This document shows, one piece after another, positions 24,055 to 31,212 of a stretch of DNA of 64,000 nt. This DNA is from Leptolyngbya sp. PCC 7375 (GTDB lineage: Bacteria > Cyanobacteriota > Cyanobacteriia > Phormidesmidales > Phormidesmidaceae): assembly GCF_000316115.1 (NCBI RefSeq), contig NZ_JH993797.1:6917961-6981960 (forward strand). Direction: 5' to 3'. How positions within the stretch are numbered: the stretch's first letter is position 1; every line of letters starts with the position of its first letter. A program made the position numbers and the translations under genes. The notes beneath the pieces were generated by a model. That model saw only the letters and a program-made list of their open reading frames with translations, had not been told where the DNA came from and did no database searches.

Positions 24055-24306
24055 CTACGCGGCTTCAGATCCCACCCCGTCAAACAAGCCATACACAAAC
24101 TGTTCGCAGTCCTGCATGGTTCCGCTATCGCTTGCGGGGATGCCCTCAACGCAAGGAACAAACTTCCATTTGGCATCGGACCAATACATCACCCAATCCT
24201 CGGGGGTGACACAGGTGATAGTCCCTATCTGGGTCTTGCTTCCGTCCTCGCCAATGCCATACACGGAACGATCTGTTAATGGATGCTGAACAATAAAGTC
24301 TTTCAT
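24055..24306 (-). CDS. Small hypothetical protein
   Basis: 83 residues, ATG at 24306 with a TTAGAGTT leader. Soluble, strand-rich, acidic end. Flanked by terminators on both sides (24016-24047 and 24341-24358), so it may be its own transcript. Confidence 0.5.
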   Translation of the reverse strand: MKDFIVQHPLTDRSVYGIGEDGSKTQIGTITCVTPEDWVMYWSDAKWKFVPCVEGIPASDSGTMQDCEQFVYGLFDGVGSEAA

Positions 24307-24340
24307 AACTCTAAAAAATCTGTACTACGGAATGAACAAA

Positions 24341-24358
24341 GCGGGGCCGAAGCCCCGG
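24341..24358 (-). terminator. Minus-strand terminator
   Basis: GGGGC (24343-24347), loop CGAA, GCCCC (24352-24356). It lies just after the stop of the 24365 gene. Confidence 0.5.
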
Positions 24359-24364
24359 TGAGTA

Positions 24365-24604
24365 TTAGCCGAACGGGTCAAACTCCGACCCAGCGTTCTC
24401 AATCTGCTCCCCAAACGGGTCAGCGGCAGGCTTGGCGATGCCCATCACCTGATTAATCTCGTCCTCGGTGAGAGAACCGTTCTCGGATTGCCAGATGCGC
24501 AATGCCTGCTGATAGGTGTTGGCGGTCTGTAGCGTGTTGACCATTTCAGTAAGCTCGGACTTGATTGTGGTGATTGACTGGGGTGTGGCGGGGGTGACTG
24601 TCAT
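24365..24604 (-). CDS. Small helical protein at the immunity-like region
   Basis: 79 residues from ATG at 24604; the longer open frame upstream covers operator-like DNA and was rejected. Helical (TIKSELTEMVNTLQ, YQQALRIWQSE) with a repeated DPFG motif near the end. It is divergent from the regulator at 24752 and shares its operator region, so it is probably the first gene of the leftward operon set. Confidence 0.5.
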   Translation of the reverse strand: MTVTPATPQSITTIKSELTEMVNTLQTANTYQQALRIWQSENGSLTEDEINQVMGIAKPAADPFGEQIENAGSEFDPFG

Positions 24605-24658
24605 GGTGTGGCGGGGTGTGTGGCGAAAATGCTGTGTAACTTGTACACACACTGTATA

Positions 24659-24693
24659 CATATGCAAGTTAACTGTCAAGTGACTTGCATATG
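24659..24693. promoter_or_regulatory. Operator-like inverted repeat
   Basis: CATATGCAAGT (24659-24669) and ACTTGCATATG (24683-24693), an 11-bp perfect inverted repeat with a 13-base spacer, between divergent genes. The embedded GCAAGTTAACT (24664-24674) recurs twice in the next regulator region (26361-26371 and inverted at 26405-26415). Confidence 0.6.
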
Positions 24694-24751
24694 CAAAACT
24701 GTAAAGTTTTCGCAAAACACGACACAAAAACTTTAGAGAAGGCGACGCAGG

Positions 24752-25336
24752 TTGAAAACTAAAGATAGAGAATTATCAATATCTTTAATGGATATTCAGA
24801 GAAAAATCTATGATACGTACGAAAAACCCAGGCTTCAGGCACTGATCAAGCGGGAGATTCAAAAAGCGGGCGGGAATGCCTCTCAGGGCTTAATCCCGCT
24901 AATGAACAGTCGGTTAGAGGGGACTGGATTGCATAGCTGGACTAGCACCCAGCTGACGGGTTTGACGGCAGACTCCGGATCGTCGAGCTTTACGACAAAA
25001 AAGCTTTTGCGAGTAGCGATCAGCCTGGATATTCACCCTGAACCGCGTTGGGCATTGGCGATGCTCTATTTGTATATGCTCGGGTTCCTGGATCTAGAGG
25101 ATCGTGCTGCCTGCGAGAATCTGCAATCACTGCTTTGTCCGCAATCCGATCAAAAGGCGGCTGAATTAATTGAGGCTATTGAAGCTATTGAAGATAAAAA
25201 CCCAGGGGCAACGACTCAACTGCTTATACACTCGCCACTAACAAAAGCGCGGTTGGACCAGATTCGTGATGGGGCGGATCTAACTGACGATGAGCGCCGC
25301 TGGATTCCCGAGTGGGCTGCACAGTATAATCATTGA
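24752..25336 (+). CDS. Putative regulator of the immunity-like region
   Basis: 194 residues from a TTG with GAAGG upstream; ATG at 24788 is an alternative. Mostly helical. Residues about 60-90 (STQLTGLTADSGSSSFTTKKLL) could form the DNA-binding core of a phage repressor-like HTH, but the match is loose. The C-terminus is acidic and helical. It is divergent from a short leftward gene with a shared operator, and the operator motif recurs at the repressor/Cro-like pair at 26.3 kb. Confidence 0.45.
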   Translation: MKTKDRELSISLMDIQRKIYDTYEKPRLQALIKREIQKAGGNASQGLIPLMNSRLEGTGLHSWTSTQLTGLTADSGSSSFTTKKLLRVAISLDIHPEPRWALAMLYLYMLGFLDLEDRAACENLQSLLCPQSDQKAAELIEAIEAIEDKNPGATTQLLIHSPLTKARLDQIRDGADLTDDERRWIPEWAAQYNH

Positions 25337-25526
25337 CGCTTTAGCTACCTATCCATTTAGTGTTGGCGCTACTATATCAGGACTTTTAGAAATATCTTCG
25401 CAAGTAATTTATCTATATTTTTTGATATACCAAGAATAGTTTTCGATGCAGCAAAAAAGCGTTTTTGTAGGCAACCATCAAGCTATCAGTAATTGCCGCA
25501 GCGCTTGTGTGTAAATAAGGACATCA
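25337..25526. other. AT-rich intergenic region
   Basis: 190 bases with no gene. It ends with AAGGA upstream of the small gene at 25527 and probably holds its promoter. I see no strong repeat. Confidence 0.3.
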
Positions 25527-25691
25527 ATGAATAAACCTGAAACTGCCGTCACTCCCATGGAAACTATTACGACTCGTTCTGGGCGCGACTTAGTAACCAC
25601 TATTCAGAGGATAAAAAAAGAGAAACCGCTGCACAAAATAATTATTTACGCTCACGATGAGCCGTCACCGCTTTGGTGGTGGCCTAACTGA
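25527..25691 (+). CDS. Very small hypothetical protein
   Basis: 54 residues (MNKPETAVTPMETITTRSG...PSPLWWWPN). AAGGA lies 5 bases before the ATG. It converges with the repressor-like gene and overlaps its last 40 bases. The Trp-Trp-Trp end is unusual. Function unknown. Confidence 0.4.
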   Translation: MNKPETAVTPMETITTRSGRDLVTTIQRIKKEKPLHKIIIYAHDEPSPLWWWPN

Positions 25692-26317
25692 TTGTATTTG
25701 CGCATTGCTATCTCCTCCTGTTCTTGGAGGTAGACCGTTATCCACTCCGGGCCTAGTACCCGGCGTAAAACTTTGCCTGCATAGGTATAATCCTCCAGGA
25801 CTTTAAACGAAATACTACCCAGTATCAGCGCAATGACTTTTTGTACTGCGATCGGATCTCCCAATGCGGCAGCCGCTTCCTGCCTGAACGCCTGCATTGC
25901 CTGCTTATCCGCAATCAAATCATAGCCAGCCAAGTGCAGTTCCGATTGCAAATGCATCTGAAAAGGGCTTGGTGCCAAGGCACCCTCTAAAACCCGCTGA
26001 CTTAATTGGGCCACCTGCTCTTCTAGGTTGCTCATCCGAGACTGCAAATCATCGACCTGCCCGCCCAACGATGCGTCTTTCGGCATGGGCAGGCCCAGCC
26101 ATTTATAGGTTTTCCGCAGATCCCAACTCCGATACGCCGCGATCGCGGCAACCGCCTCAGGCTTAAGCGAGGAAACCTTCTTTTCGAGCCACGCCCCTAC
26201 AGACGTATCCGCAAAGCCGAGGTCCTTAGCTAGAGATCTCTTAGATCTGCCCTTCAACTCAGATCGAACCCAATCTGCTAAAGCGTCTTTATTCATTGCG
26301 GCATCTATCATCTTCAT
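25652..26317 (-). CDS. CI-like repressor candidate
   Basis: 221 residues from ATG at 26317 with GGGGGTAAG upstream (a TTG 12 bases earlier is less likely). Residues about 20-48 (RSKRSLAKDLGFADTSVGAWLEKK) fit a helix-turn-helix. A coiled coil follows at 90-120 (DDLQSRMSNLEEQVAQLSQR), suggesting dimers, and the helical C-terminus may hold the oligomer. It is divergent from a small Cro-like gene across an operator array, the classical order of a phage genetic switch. No LexA-type protease motif is visible, so induction would not be by self-cleavage. Confidence 0.6.
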   Translation of the reverse strand: MKMIDAAMNKDALADWVRSELKGRSKRSLAKDLGFADTSVGAWLEKKVSSLKPEAVAAIAAYRSWDLRKTYKWLGLPMPKDASLGGQVDDLQSRMSNLEEQVAQLSQRVLEGALAPSPFQMHLQSELHLAGYDLIADKQAMQAFRQEAAAALGDPIAVQKVIALILGSISFKVLEDYTYAGKVLRRVLGPEWITVYLQEQEEIAMRKYNQLGHHQSGDGSS

Positions 26318-26332
26318 TCTTACCCCCAAGAA

Positions 26333-26415
26333 ACTAGCAATAAACGACTGACAGGTGGTTGCAAGTTAACTAGCAATCGTATACACTGTGCTTACTCAAC
26401 TAGCAGTTAACTTGC
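26333..26415. promoter_or_regulatory. Operator array between repressor-like and Cro-like genes
   Basis: AACTAGCA is repeated at about 26333, 26368 and 26398. GCAAGTTAACT at 26361-26371 faces AGTTAACTTGC at 26405-26415. Promoter-like TTGCAA (26359) and TATACA lie inside. The array probably holds both divergent promoters. Confidence 0.6.
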
Positions 26416-26420
26416 AGTCA

Positions 26421-26609
26421 ATGGACATAAAAGTCAGACAAAGGGGAACCCCTTTTGCAAACGTGCGAATCTTCTCCGAACACTATGAGGCGGCAAAAGA
26501 AATCTCTCGTCGCCCTGGTAGTCGAGAAACCATTCAAGCGGTTATCAACAGACTCCTAGGATCTGCACTGCAAGCAGAGACTAGCGACGAATCGCAAATA
26601 GCCGCTTAG
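26421..26609 (+). CDS. Cro-like or ribbon-helix-helix small regulator
   Basis: 62 residues from ATG at 26421; a GTG upstream lies inside the operator and is less likely. A short strand (NVRIFSEHYE) followed by two helices (AKEIS, RETIQAVINRLLGSAL) fits a ribbon-helix-helix. No ribosome site is seen, so the message may be leaderless. Position opposite the repressor-like gene suggests a Cro-type role for the rightward operon. Confidence 0.5.
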   Translation: MDIKVRQRGTPFANVRIFSEHYEAAKEISRRPGSRETIQAVINRLLGSALQAETSDESQIAA

Positions 26610-26671
26610 CAATACATCAATAAAAATAAATACAACACATTGACTTAAATCTATCTTACACGGGAGGACTG

Positions 26672-27022
26672 ATGAAAGCGTCCGTAACACGCACAGTGTA
26701 CGCCACAAAGAACAACCCCAAGGTGCGGGCTTCCCTACTGCGGGGTTTGGGCCTTAGGGGGCTTAAGCCCTTTCTCAAGAACATCGCCAACGGGTGGTGG
26801 GATTGCAAGGAAGCTGCGGCTGATTGGTGGGACTTGTTGTCCACTGAGATGCCAGATGCGCGTGAGGAGCGTGGCGAGTTTCGAGTGTTCATGATCAAGC
26901 CCTTGTTTGATACGTTGGGCGCTCCTTCCCCACTGCCTGACTACGAGACTCCCTGGGATTTCTTTTTGTACGCAGAGACTTATCGAAAGAATTTACTGAT
27001 TGCGCTGGGAGGGGAGTCATGA
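26672..27022 (+). CDS. Hypothetical early protein
   Basis: 116 residues, ATG at 26672 after GGGAGGACTG. Basic N-terminus, Trp-rich centre (NGWWDCKEAAADWWDLL). Stop overlaps the next start by 4 bases. Function unknown. Confidence 0.5.
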   Translation: MKASVTRTVYATKNNPKVRASLLRGLGLRGLKPFLKNIANGWWDCKEAAADWWDLLSTEMPDAREERGEFRVFMIKPLFDTLGAPSPLPDYETPWDFFLYAETYRKNLLIALGGES

Positions 27023-27270
27023 GCATTCTATTCAGCCCACCAGTCAAAAATAAATTCGCCTCACTCCACAACAACACCAATTCCTTTGCTCTGTGGAGTG
27101 TTGGGGCTATCGAGGACGACGATCTCGCTTGGGTGATAGCAGACCACAGCCCTCAGCCGTTAATTCAAGAGACCTATCAACGGCTGAGGGCTGTGGTCGC
27201 CTTCCAGAATATTGCGATCGCTCAGGGTGGCGATACGGGGAGGAGATCCGCTCCCAATTCTCGCGCCTAG
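27019..27270 (+). CDS. Hypothetical early protein
   Basis: 83 residues, ATGA overlap with the gene before. The central part (DHSPQPLIQETYQRLRAVV) is encoded by a 20-bp perfect hairpin, so sequence there is constrained by DNA or RNA structure. Function unknown. Confidence 0.4.
   Translation: MSILFSPPVKNKFASLHNNTNSFALWSVGAIEDDDLAWVIADHSPQPLIQETYQRLRAVVAFQNIAIAQGGDTGRRSAPNSRA
27142..27198. repeat. Perfect 20-bp hairpin inside a gene
   Basis: 27142-27161 is the exact reverse complement of 27179-27198, with a 17-base loop. No T run follows, so it is not a standard terminator. It lies 155 bases before the ATTTACC repeats. Confidence 0.7.
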
Positions 27271-27352
27271 CCACGGTGAGCCGCAGTCAGCGTTATTCCT
27301 AGTTTTGATTCAGCCCGGTTCTGGTGTGGCAATAAACCCGGAAATGAACTTT

Positions 27353-27379
27353 ATTTACCGTAATTTACCGAGATTTACC
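27353..27379 (+). repeat. Three phased ATTTACC repeats before the replication operon
   Basis: ATTTACC at 27353, 27363 and 27373, an exact 10-base period ending at the ATG of the next gene. They may be binding sites for a replication or regulatory protein. Confidence 0.55.
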
Positions 27380-28399
27380 ATGAAATTTGATGTTGATAGT
27401 TTTTCATTCCTTCAAGAGAACGAATATCCAAAAGGGTATTCAACTGTAACTAAAGATGAATTAGAGAATACGATCAATAATTTGATTGCCAATGAAATCA
27501 CTGAAGAAGACGCCCCAGAAATCTTCAAGTCAGTAGAGACCTATCTTTACTTTTTGGGTCAGATTAAAAGTGGTGGTCTTGGCGAACTATCTAATGATGC
27601 TCTAGTTGTTAAATGTGATGAGGAAGGCATCATTGAGCAAGTTTATGGTCCTGCTATTTTCAAAGGGGAAGATGGCAAGCCTGTGATGAGAGTTTGTAAC
27701 GACTTCTATCAATTAACATTTAGTGGCTCTGAAATCACTTGTGGTATTGCGACAGGTGAAGTGGGTGTAGAAGAGCGTGACAGCAAAGATGAAAATGGCA
27801 ATGACATCAAAACATTAGTAATCAATTTTGATGGTTATTTTGATGTGGTTGATGAATCATTTGAAGTGCCATTCATTCTTGAAACATCAACGGGTCATCA
27901 AAAAAATAAAGTAAAAAGCTGGTTCAAAAAAGGTGATCTAGGTAAAGTTTCTGACCTACTTAAAGAGCCTCCATCTGGCGGCAATTGGACGTCATTAAAT
28001 GACCTTGCCTTAGGCGAATATCAAGTTTATGACATCCAGGAGAATGAACCACACGAAGAGTGGGGACGTAGTTGGCTAATCTTCTTAGAAGGTGTTGGTC
28101 CTGTTATGAGCAAAGGGAACCGCTTAAAAGGCCTCTTAACTCGCAATGCCAAGATTTACGCTAAGAAACTTAAGGCCAATAAGCCACTAACATTCAATGT
28201 GTCTTCTAAGGAAGAAGTGGGTGGTGGGATTCGTGTGAACTGTGGATTCTTTAGTCGCCTTCCTAAGCCTGAAAAGTTAGTAGCCGCCGCTCAACCAAAG
28301 CAGATAACAGCAGAAGAACCTACTAAGCAATTAGCCGCCGCCACTCAAACTCAAACTGTTGAGACGAAAGCTGTCGCCATGGATCAGATTGCTTTTTAG
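27380..28399 (+). CDS. Replication-operon protein, possibly single-strand DNA binding
   Basis: 339 residues from ATG at 27380; the frame is open upstream but the repeats and composition change favour this start. Beta-rich middle (ALVVKCDEEGIIEQVYGPAI, TLVINFDGYFDVV), a low-complexity Ala/Gln/Thr linker, and a short acidic-hydrophobic tip (MDQIAF) that recalls the C-terminal tip of SSB proteins. First gene of the helicase-primase operon. The SSB suggestion is weak and rests on the tip and position. Confidence 0.4.
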   Translation: MKFDVDSFSFLQENEYPKGYSTVTKDELENTINNLIANEITEEDAPEIFKSVETYLYFLGQIKSGGLGELSNDALVVKCDEEGIIEQVYGPAIFKGEDGKPVMRVCNDFYQLTFSGSEITCGIATGEVGVEERDSKDENGNDIKTLVINFDGYFDVVDESFEVPFILETSTGHQKNKVKSWFKKGDLGKVSDLLKEPPSGGNWTSLNDLALGEYQVYDIQENEPHEEWGRSWLIFLEGVGPVMSKGNRLKGLLTRNAKIYAKKLKANKPLTFNVSSKEEVGGGIRVNCGFFSRLPKPEKLVAAAQPKQITAEEPTKQLAAATQTQTVETKAVAMDQIAF

Positions 28400-28408
28400 A
28401 CCAAATAA

Positions 28409-28436
28409 ATCCCCTATGGATCAATCCATAGGGGAT
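28409..28436. terminator. Palindrome between replication genes
   Basis: ATCCCCTATGGAT (28409-28421) and ATCCATAGGGGAT (28424-28436), a 13-bp perfect inverted repeat followed by AGTTT. A partial terminator or transcript end stabiliser between the first gene and the helicase. Confidence 0.5.
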
Positions 28437-28465
28437 AGTTTCTAACTCATTTCAGTAGAAAGACA

Positions 28466-30361
28466 ATGTATTTAGAAAATATTCAGTCTAGAGATAAATT
28501 AACAATACAGTCAGAGTTAGTCAAGTCTGCTGTATTGTTCCTATCCAATAGTTGTGATGGCGCACAAACTACGGATGGGGCTGGATTCAATGGTGTTGAC
28601 ACTGAATTTGGAAACAGCCTAGCACAGATACTTAGAAAGCGTCGCCAATTATCTCCAGCGCAAGAGTATCAAGCTTGGAAGATGTGCCGCAAATATTGGC
28701 GACAGCTTCGAAAAGCCGAGCCTGAGATCATTCTCCCTAAAAAATGGATAAATCGTTATCGCTTGGAAGGGTGGCAGGTTTGGAATGATTCTAAAGGGTC
28801 TGGCCCATACACGCTAGATCTGATTGGAGATGGTGAACTTAGCTGCACCTGTGAGGCTTATAGCAATGGCAATGAGTGTGGCCATATAACGTTTGCGATC
28901 GCGCAAGGGTTGATTGATTCGGTTGACGATATTAATGATGAATCAATTGAATCAACTCAACCGATCAAGCAAGTTAGTGAGCCTTCTGAGCCTACGGAAA
29001 CAGACTATGAGATGTTGCCAGGCATCTTTGCAAATCAAGGTCAGTTGGCAGCGTTAAGCAATCTCAAAAAGTTTGCGCTGGGCGAATCAATCATGTACTT
29101 GCTTACGGGTTATTCAGGCAGTGGTAAAACCACACTGGTGCAGTCCTGGCTTAGAGATTTACGTGAGTCTGGTTATCAGGGACGGGTTGTGTTTACAGCC
29201 CCCACTAATAAGGCGGCTAATGTTCTCCGGCGCATGGTCAACCGATGGGGGCTAGGGGTTGAGTGCCTAACCTGCGCCAAGCTATTAGGGCTCAAGCCTG
29301 TCATTGATTTTGAAACAGGCCGCCAGCGCTTCAAAAAGTCCTACAACGACGAATCTGTCATCCAGGACTATGACCTAGTGGTGGTGGATGAAGCCAGCAT
29401 GGTCAACGAAGAGCTGTGGAGGTATTTAGCTGAAGAAGCCAATATGTTTACTCGGTTACTTTTTATGGGTGACCCCGCTCAATTACCACCAGTCAACGAA
29501 GCGATTAGCCAATCATTTCTTGAGATCGAAGATAGCAGTCATTTGTCAGAAGTGATGCGCTACCGAGGGTCAATCGCTGCGATGGCAGATGACATCAGGC
29601 AAAACTTGGGCCGTCGGGGAGAGCCGTTTTTTGAGACTCAGTACAATGCGGATGGATCAGAAGGATTGTTCGTCCTAACCCAAGAGAGTTGGAATGACAA
29701 TATCATCAAAGCTTTTCAGTCAGAAAAATACTTAGAAGATCCTGATTATTGCCGAGTGTTGGCTTACACCAATAAGCGTGTGGCTTCAATCAACAAGATG
29801 GTCCGAGCGGCGATACGAGGCCCAAAAGCACCTAGGTTCGTTGAGGGTGAGCGATTGATAGCCACAGAGCATTATTCAGTTGCCAATCCCTTTGGTGGCA
29901 GCACCACCGTTCTTAATACATCGTCTGAGATGGAAGTGAATGGTGTGTCTGTGGGCATGGAGGGGCGATGGAAAGTATGGTTTTTGGATATTCAACGATT
30001 TGAGGATGGTGCTTTCAAGCTCATTCCTGTGCTCCATGAAGACTGTCAGAAAGAATTTGAGCGCACTCAGAAAGAACTGAAGCAAAAAACTCAAAATGGT
30101 GAGCGTCAACTGTGGAAGCAATGGCATGAGAATCGCTCTCGGTTTGCCTGTGTTGACTATGCGTACAGCTTAACTTGTCATAAATGCCAAGGCTCTACTT
30201 TTACTAATGTGTTTGTGGATGTTCCTAATATTTTGTCCAACAAGCGCAGAAATTTAGTTCAGATGCCTGGTGAAGATAAGAAGCGCTGGGTGTATGAGCG
30301 TAATCAACTTTTGTATGTCGCAATGACACGGCCATCGCATCGGCTGTTCATTTTTGAATAG
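28466..30361 (+). CDS. SWIM zinc finger fused to Dda-like SF1 helicase
   Basis: 631 residues. Residues about 127-140 (CTCEAYSNGNECGH) are a SWIM zinc finger (CxC...CxH). From 200 on is an SF1B helicase of the RecD/Dda type: Walker A GYSGSGKTT near 224-232, motif Ia TAPTNKAA, motif II VVVDEASM near 310, motif III MGDPAQLPPV, motif V AYSLTCHKCQGST near 570 and motif VI YVAMTRP near 620. Such helicases unwind 5' to 3' and load on forks. The SWIM finger probably helps bind DNA. It overlaps the frame of the next gene, whose better start is 32 bases downstream. Confidence 0.8.
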   Translation: MYLENIQSRDKLTIQSELVKSAVLFLSNSCDGAQTTDGAGFNGVDTEFGNSLAQILRKRRQLSPAQEYQAWKMCRKYWRQLRKAEPEIILPKKWINRYRLEGWQVWNDSKGSGPYTLDLIGDGELSCTCEAYSNGNECGHITFAIAQGLIDSVDDINDESIESTQPIKQVSEPSEPTETDYEMLPGIFANQGQLAALSNLKKFALGESIMYLLTGYSGSGKTTLVQSWLRDLRESGYQGRVVFTAPTNKAANVLRRMVNRWGLGVECLTCAKLLGLKPVIDFETGRQRFKKSYNDESVIQDYDLVVVDEASMVNEELWRYLAEEANMFTRLLFMGDPAQLPPVNEAISQSFLEIEDSSHLSEVMRYRGSIAAMADDIRQNLGRRGEPFFETQYNADGSEGLFVLTQESWNDNIIKAFQSEKYLEDPDYCRVLAYTNKRVASINKMVRAAIRGPKAPRFVEGERLIATEHYSVANPFGGSTTVLNTSSEMEVNGVSVGMEGRWKVWFLDIQRFEDGAFKLIPVLHEDCQKEFERTQKELKQKTQNGERQLWKQWHENRSRFACVDYAYSLTCHKCQGSTFTNVFVDVPNILSNKRRNLVQMPGEDKKRWVYERNQLLYVAMTRPSHRLFIFE

Positions 30362-30392
30362 TTTTCCTGATAGTCACAAGGAGGGTTACCTC

Positions 30393-31211
30393 ATGCCGAA
30401 TACAACAAACACGCTAGACACCGAGCTAGCGACAGAACACTACACTCACTTATCTGAAGAGGGGTTTACAGACGACGAGATAACAGAGCTAAAGGCGTAT
30501 GGGTGCAGGTCTATATCTAGGATCGAGGCTTTGAAGTTAGGCATAAAAAAATGGAATGGGACTCGACACGTTTCAGATGGAGGTTTGTATTTCCCGTTCC
30601 ACCCTGACTACGGGCAAATCCGGTTCAACCAACCGATAGAAGCGAATGGTCGTAAATTCAAGTATTTAGGGCCATCTAAGCCGGTCAAAGCATGGTATCC
30701 AAAGACCAAGGTTCACGCTATTACAGAAGGCTGGAAAGACGCAGCCATGCCGACCGTAAAGGGTATAACAACGGCTGCGATCGTAGGGGTCGACAACATT
30801 ATTTATTGCATACCTCAATGGTGTGAGATTCCTCTTATTTTCGACTCAGACGGATGGAGTAAACCTCAAGTTGTTCGGGCTCTTGTTATTGGTGCGCTTT
30901 GGACTAATGGACGTATTAATTTGTTTCCAGAAATGGAGGAGTATCCGACTGGCGGCGCATGCGAGTTTTTCAAGTCAGGGGGGACGATTAGTGACTATCA
31001 AAGGCTAATAGACAATGCGTTAGCTCCAGGTGATTTTATCTCGAAGTGGATAACTCATTGGACGGGCTTTGACAAAGCACTAAAGATCGAGTGTGCAAAA
31101 GTTGCTACAGAACTAACTTACATACTCGAAAGTCCCGACAAGTACATTGTTCACCTCCAAGGCAAAGTAACGAAGAAGCACCACCAATGGGCAGGAAAGG
31201 AGGTGAATTAG
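30393..31211 (+). CDS. TOPRIM-type primase-like protein (DUF3854-like)
   Basis: 272 residues, ATG at 30393 with a perfect AAGGAGG 8 bases upstream. A TOPRIM core is visible: ITEGWKDAA near 110 (catalytic Glu) and LIFDSDG near 150 (DxD). A helical end follows. Proteins of this kind commonly precede D5-type helicases on cyanobacterial plasmids, giving primase and helicase as two chains. Its stop is one base from the next start. Confidence 0.65.
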   Translation: MPNTTNTLDTELATEHYTHLSEEGFTDDEITELKAYGCRSISRIEALKLGIKKWNGTRHVSDGGLYFPFHPDYGQIRFNQPIEANGRKFKYLGPSKPVKAWYPKTKVHAITEGWKDAAMPTVKGITTAAIVGVDNIIYCIPQWCEIPLIFDSDGWSKPQVVRALVIGALWTNGRINLFPEMEEYPTGGACEFFKSGGTISDYQRLIDNALAPGDFISKWITHWTGFDKALKIECAKVATELTYILESPDKYIVHLQGKVTKKHHQWAGKEVN

Positions 31212-31212
31212 C

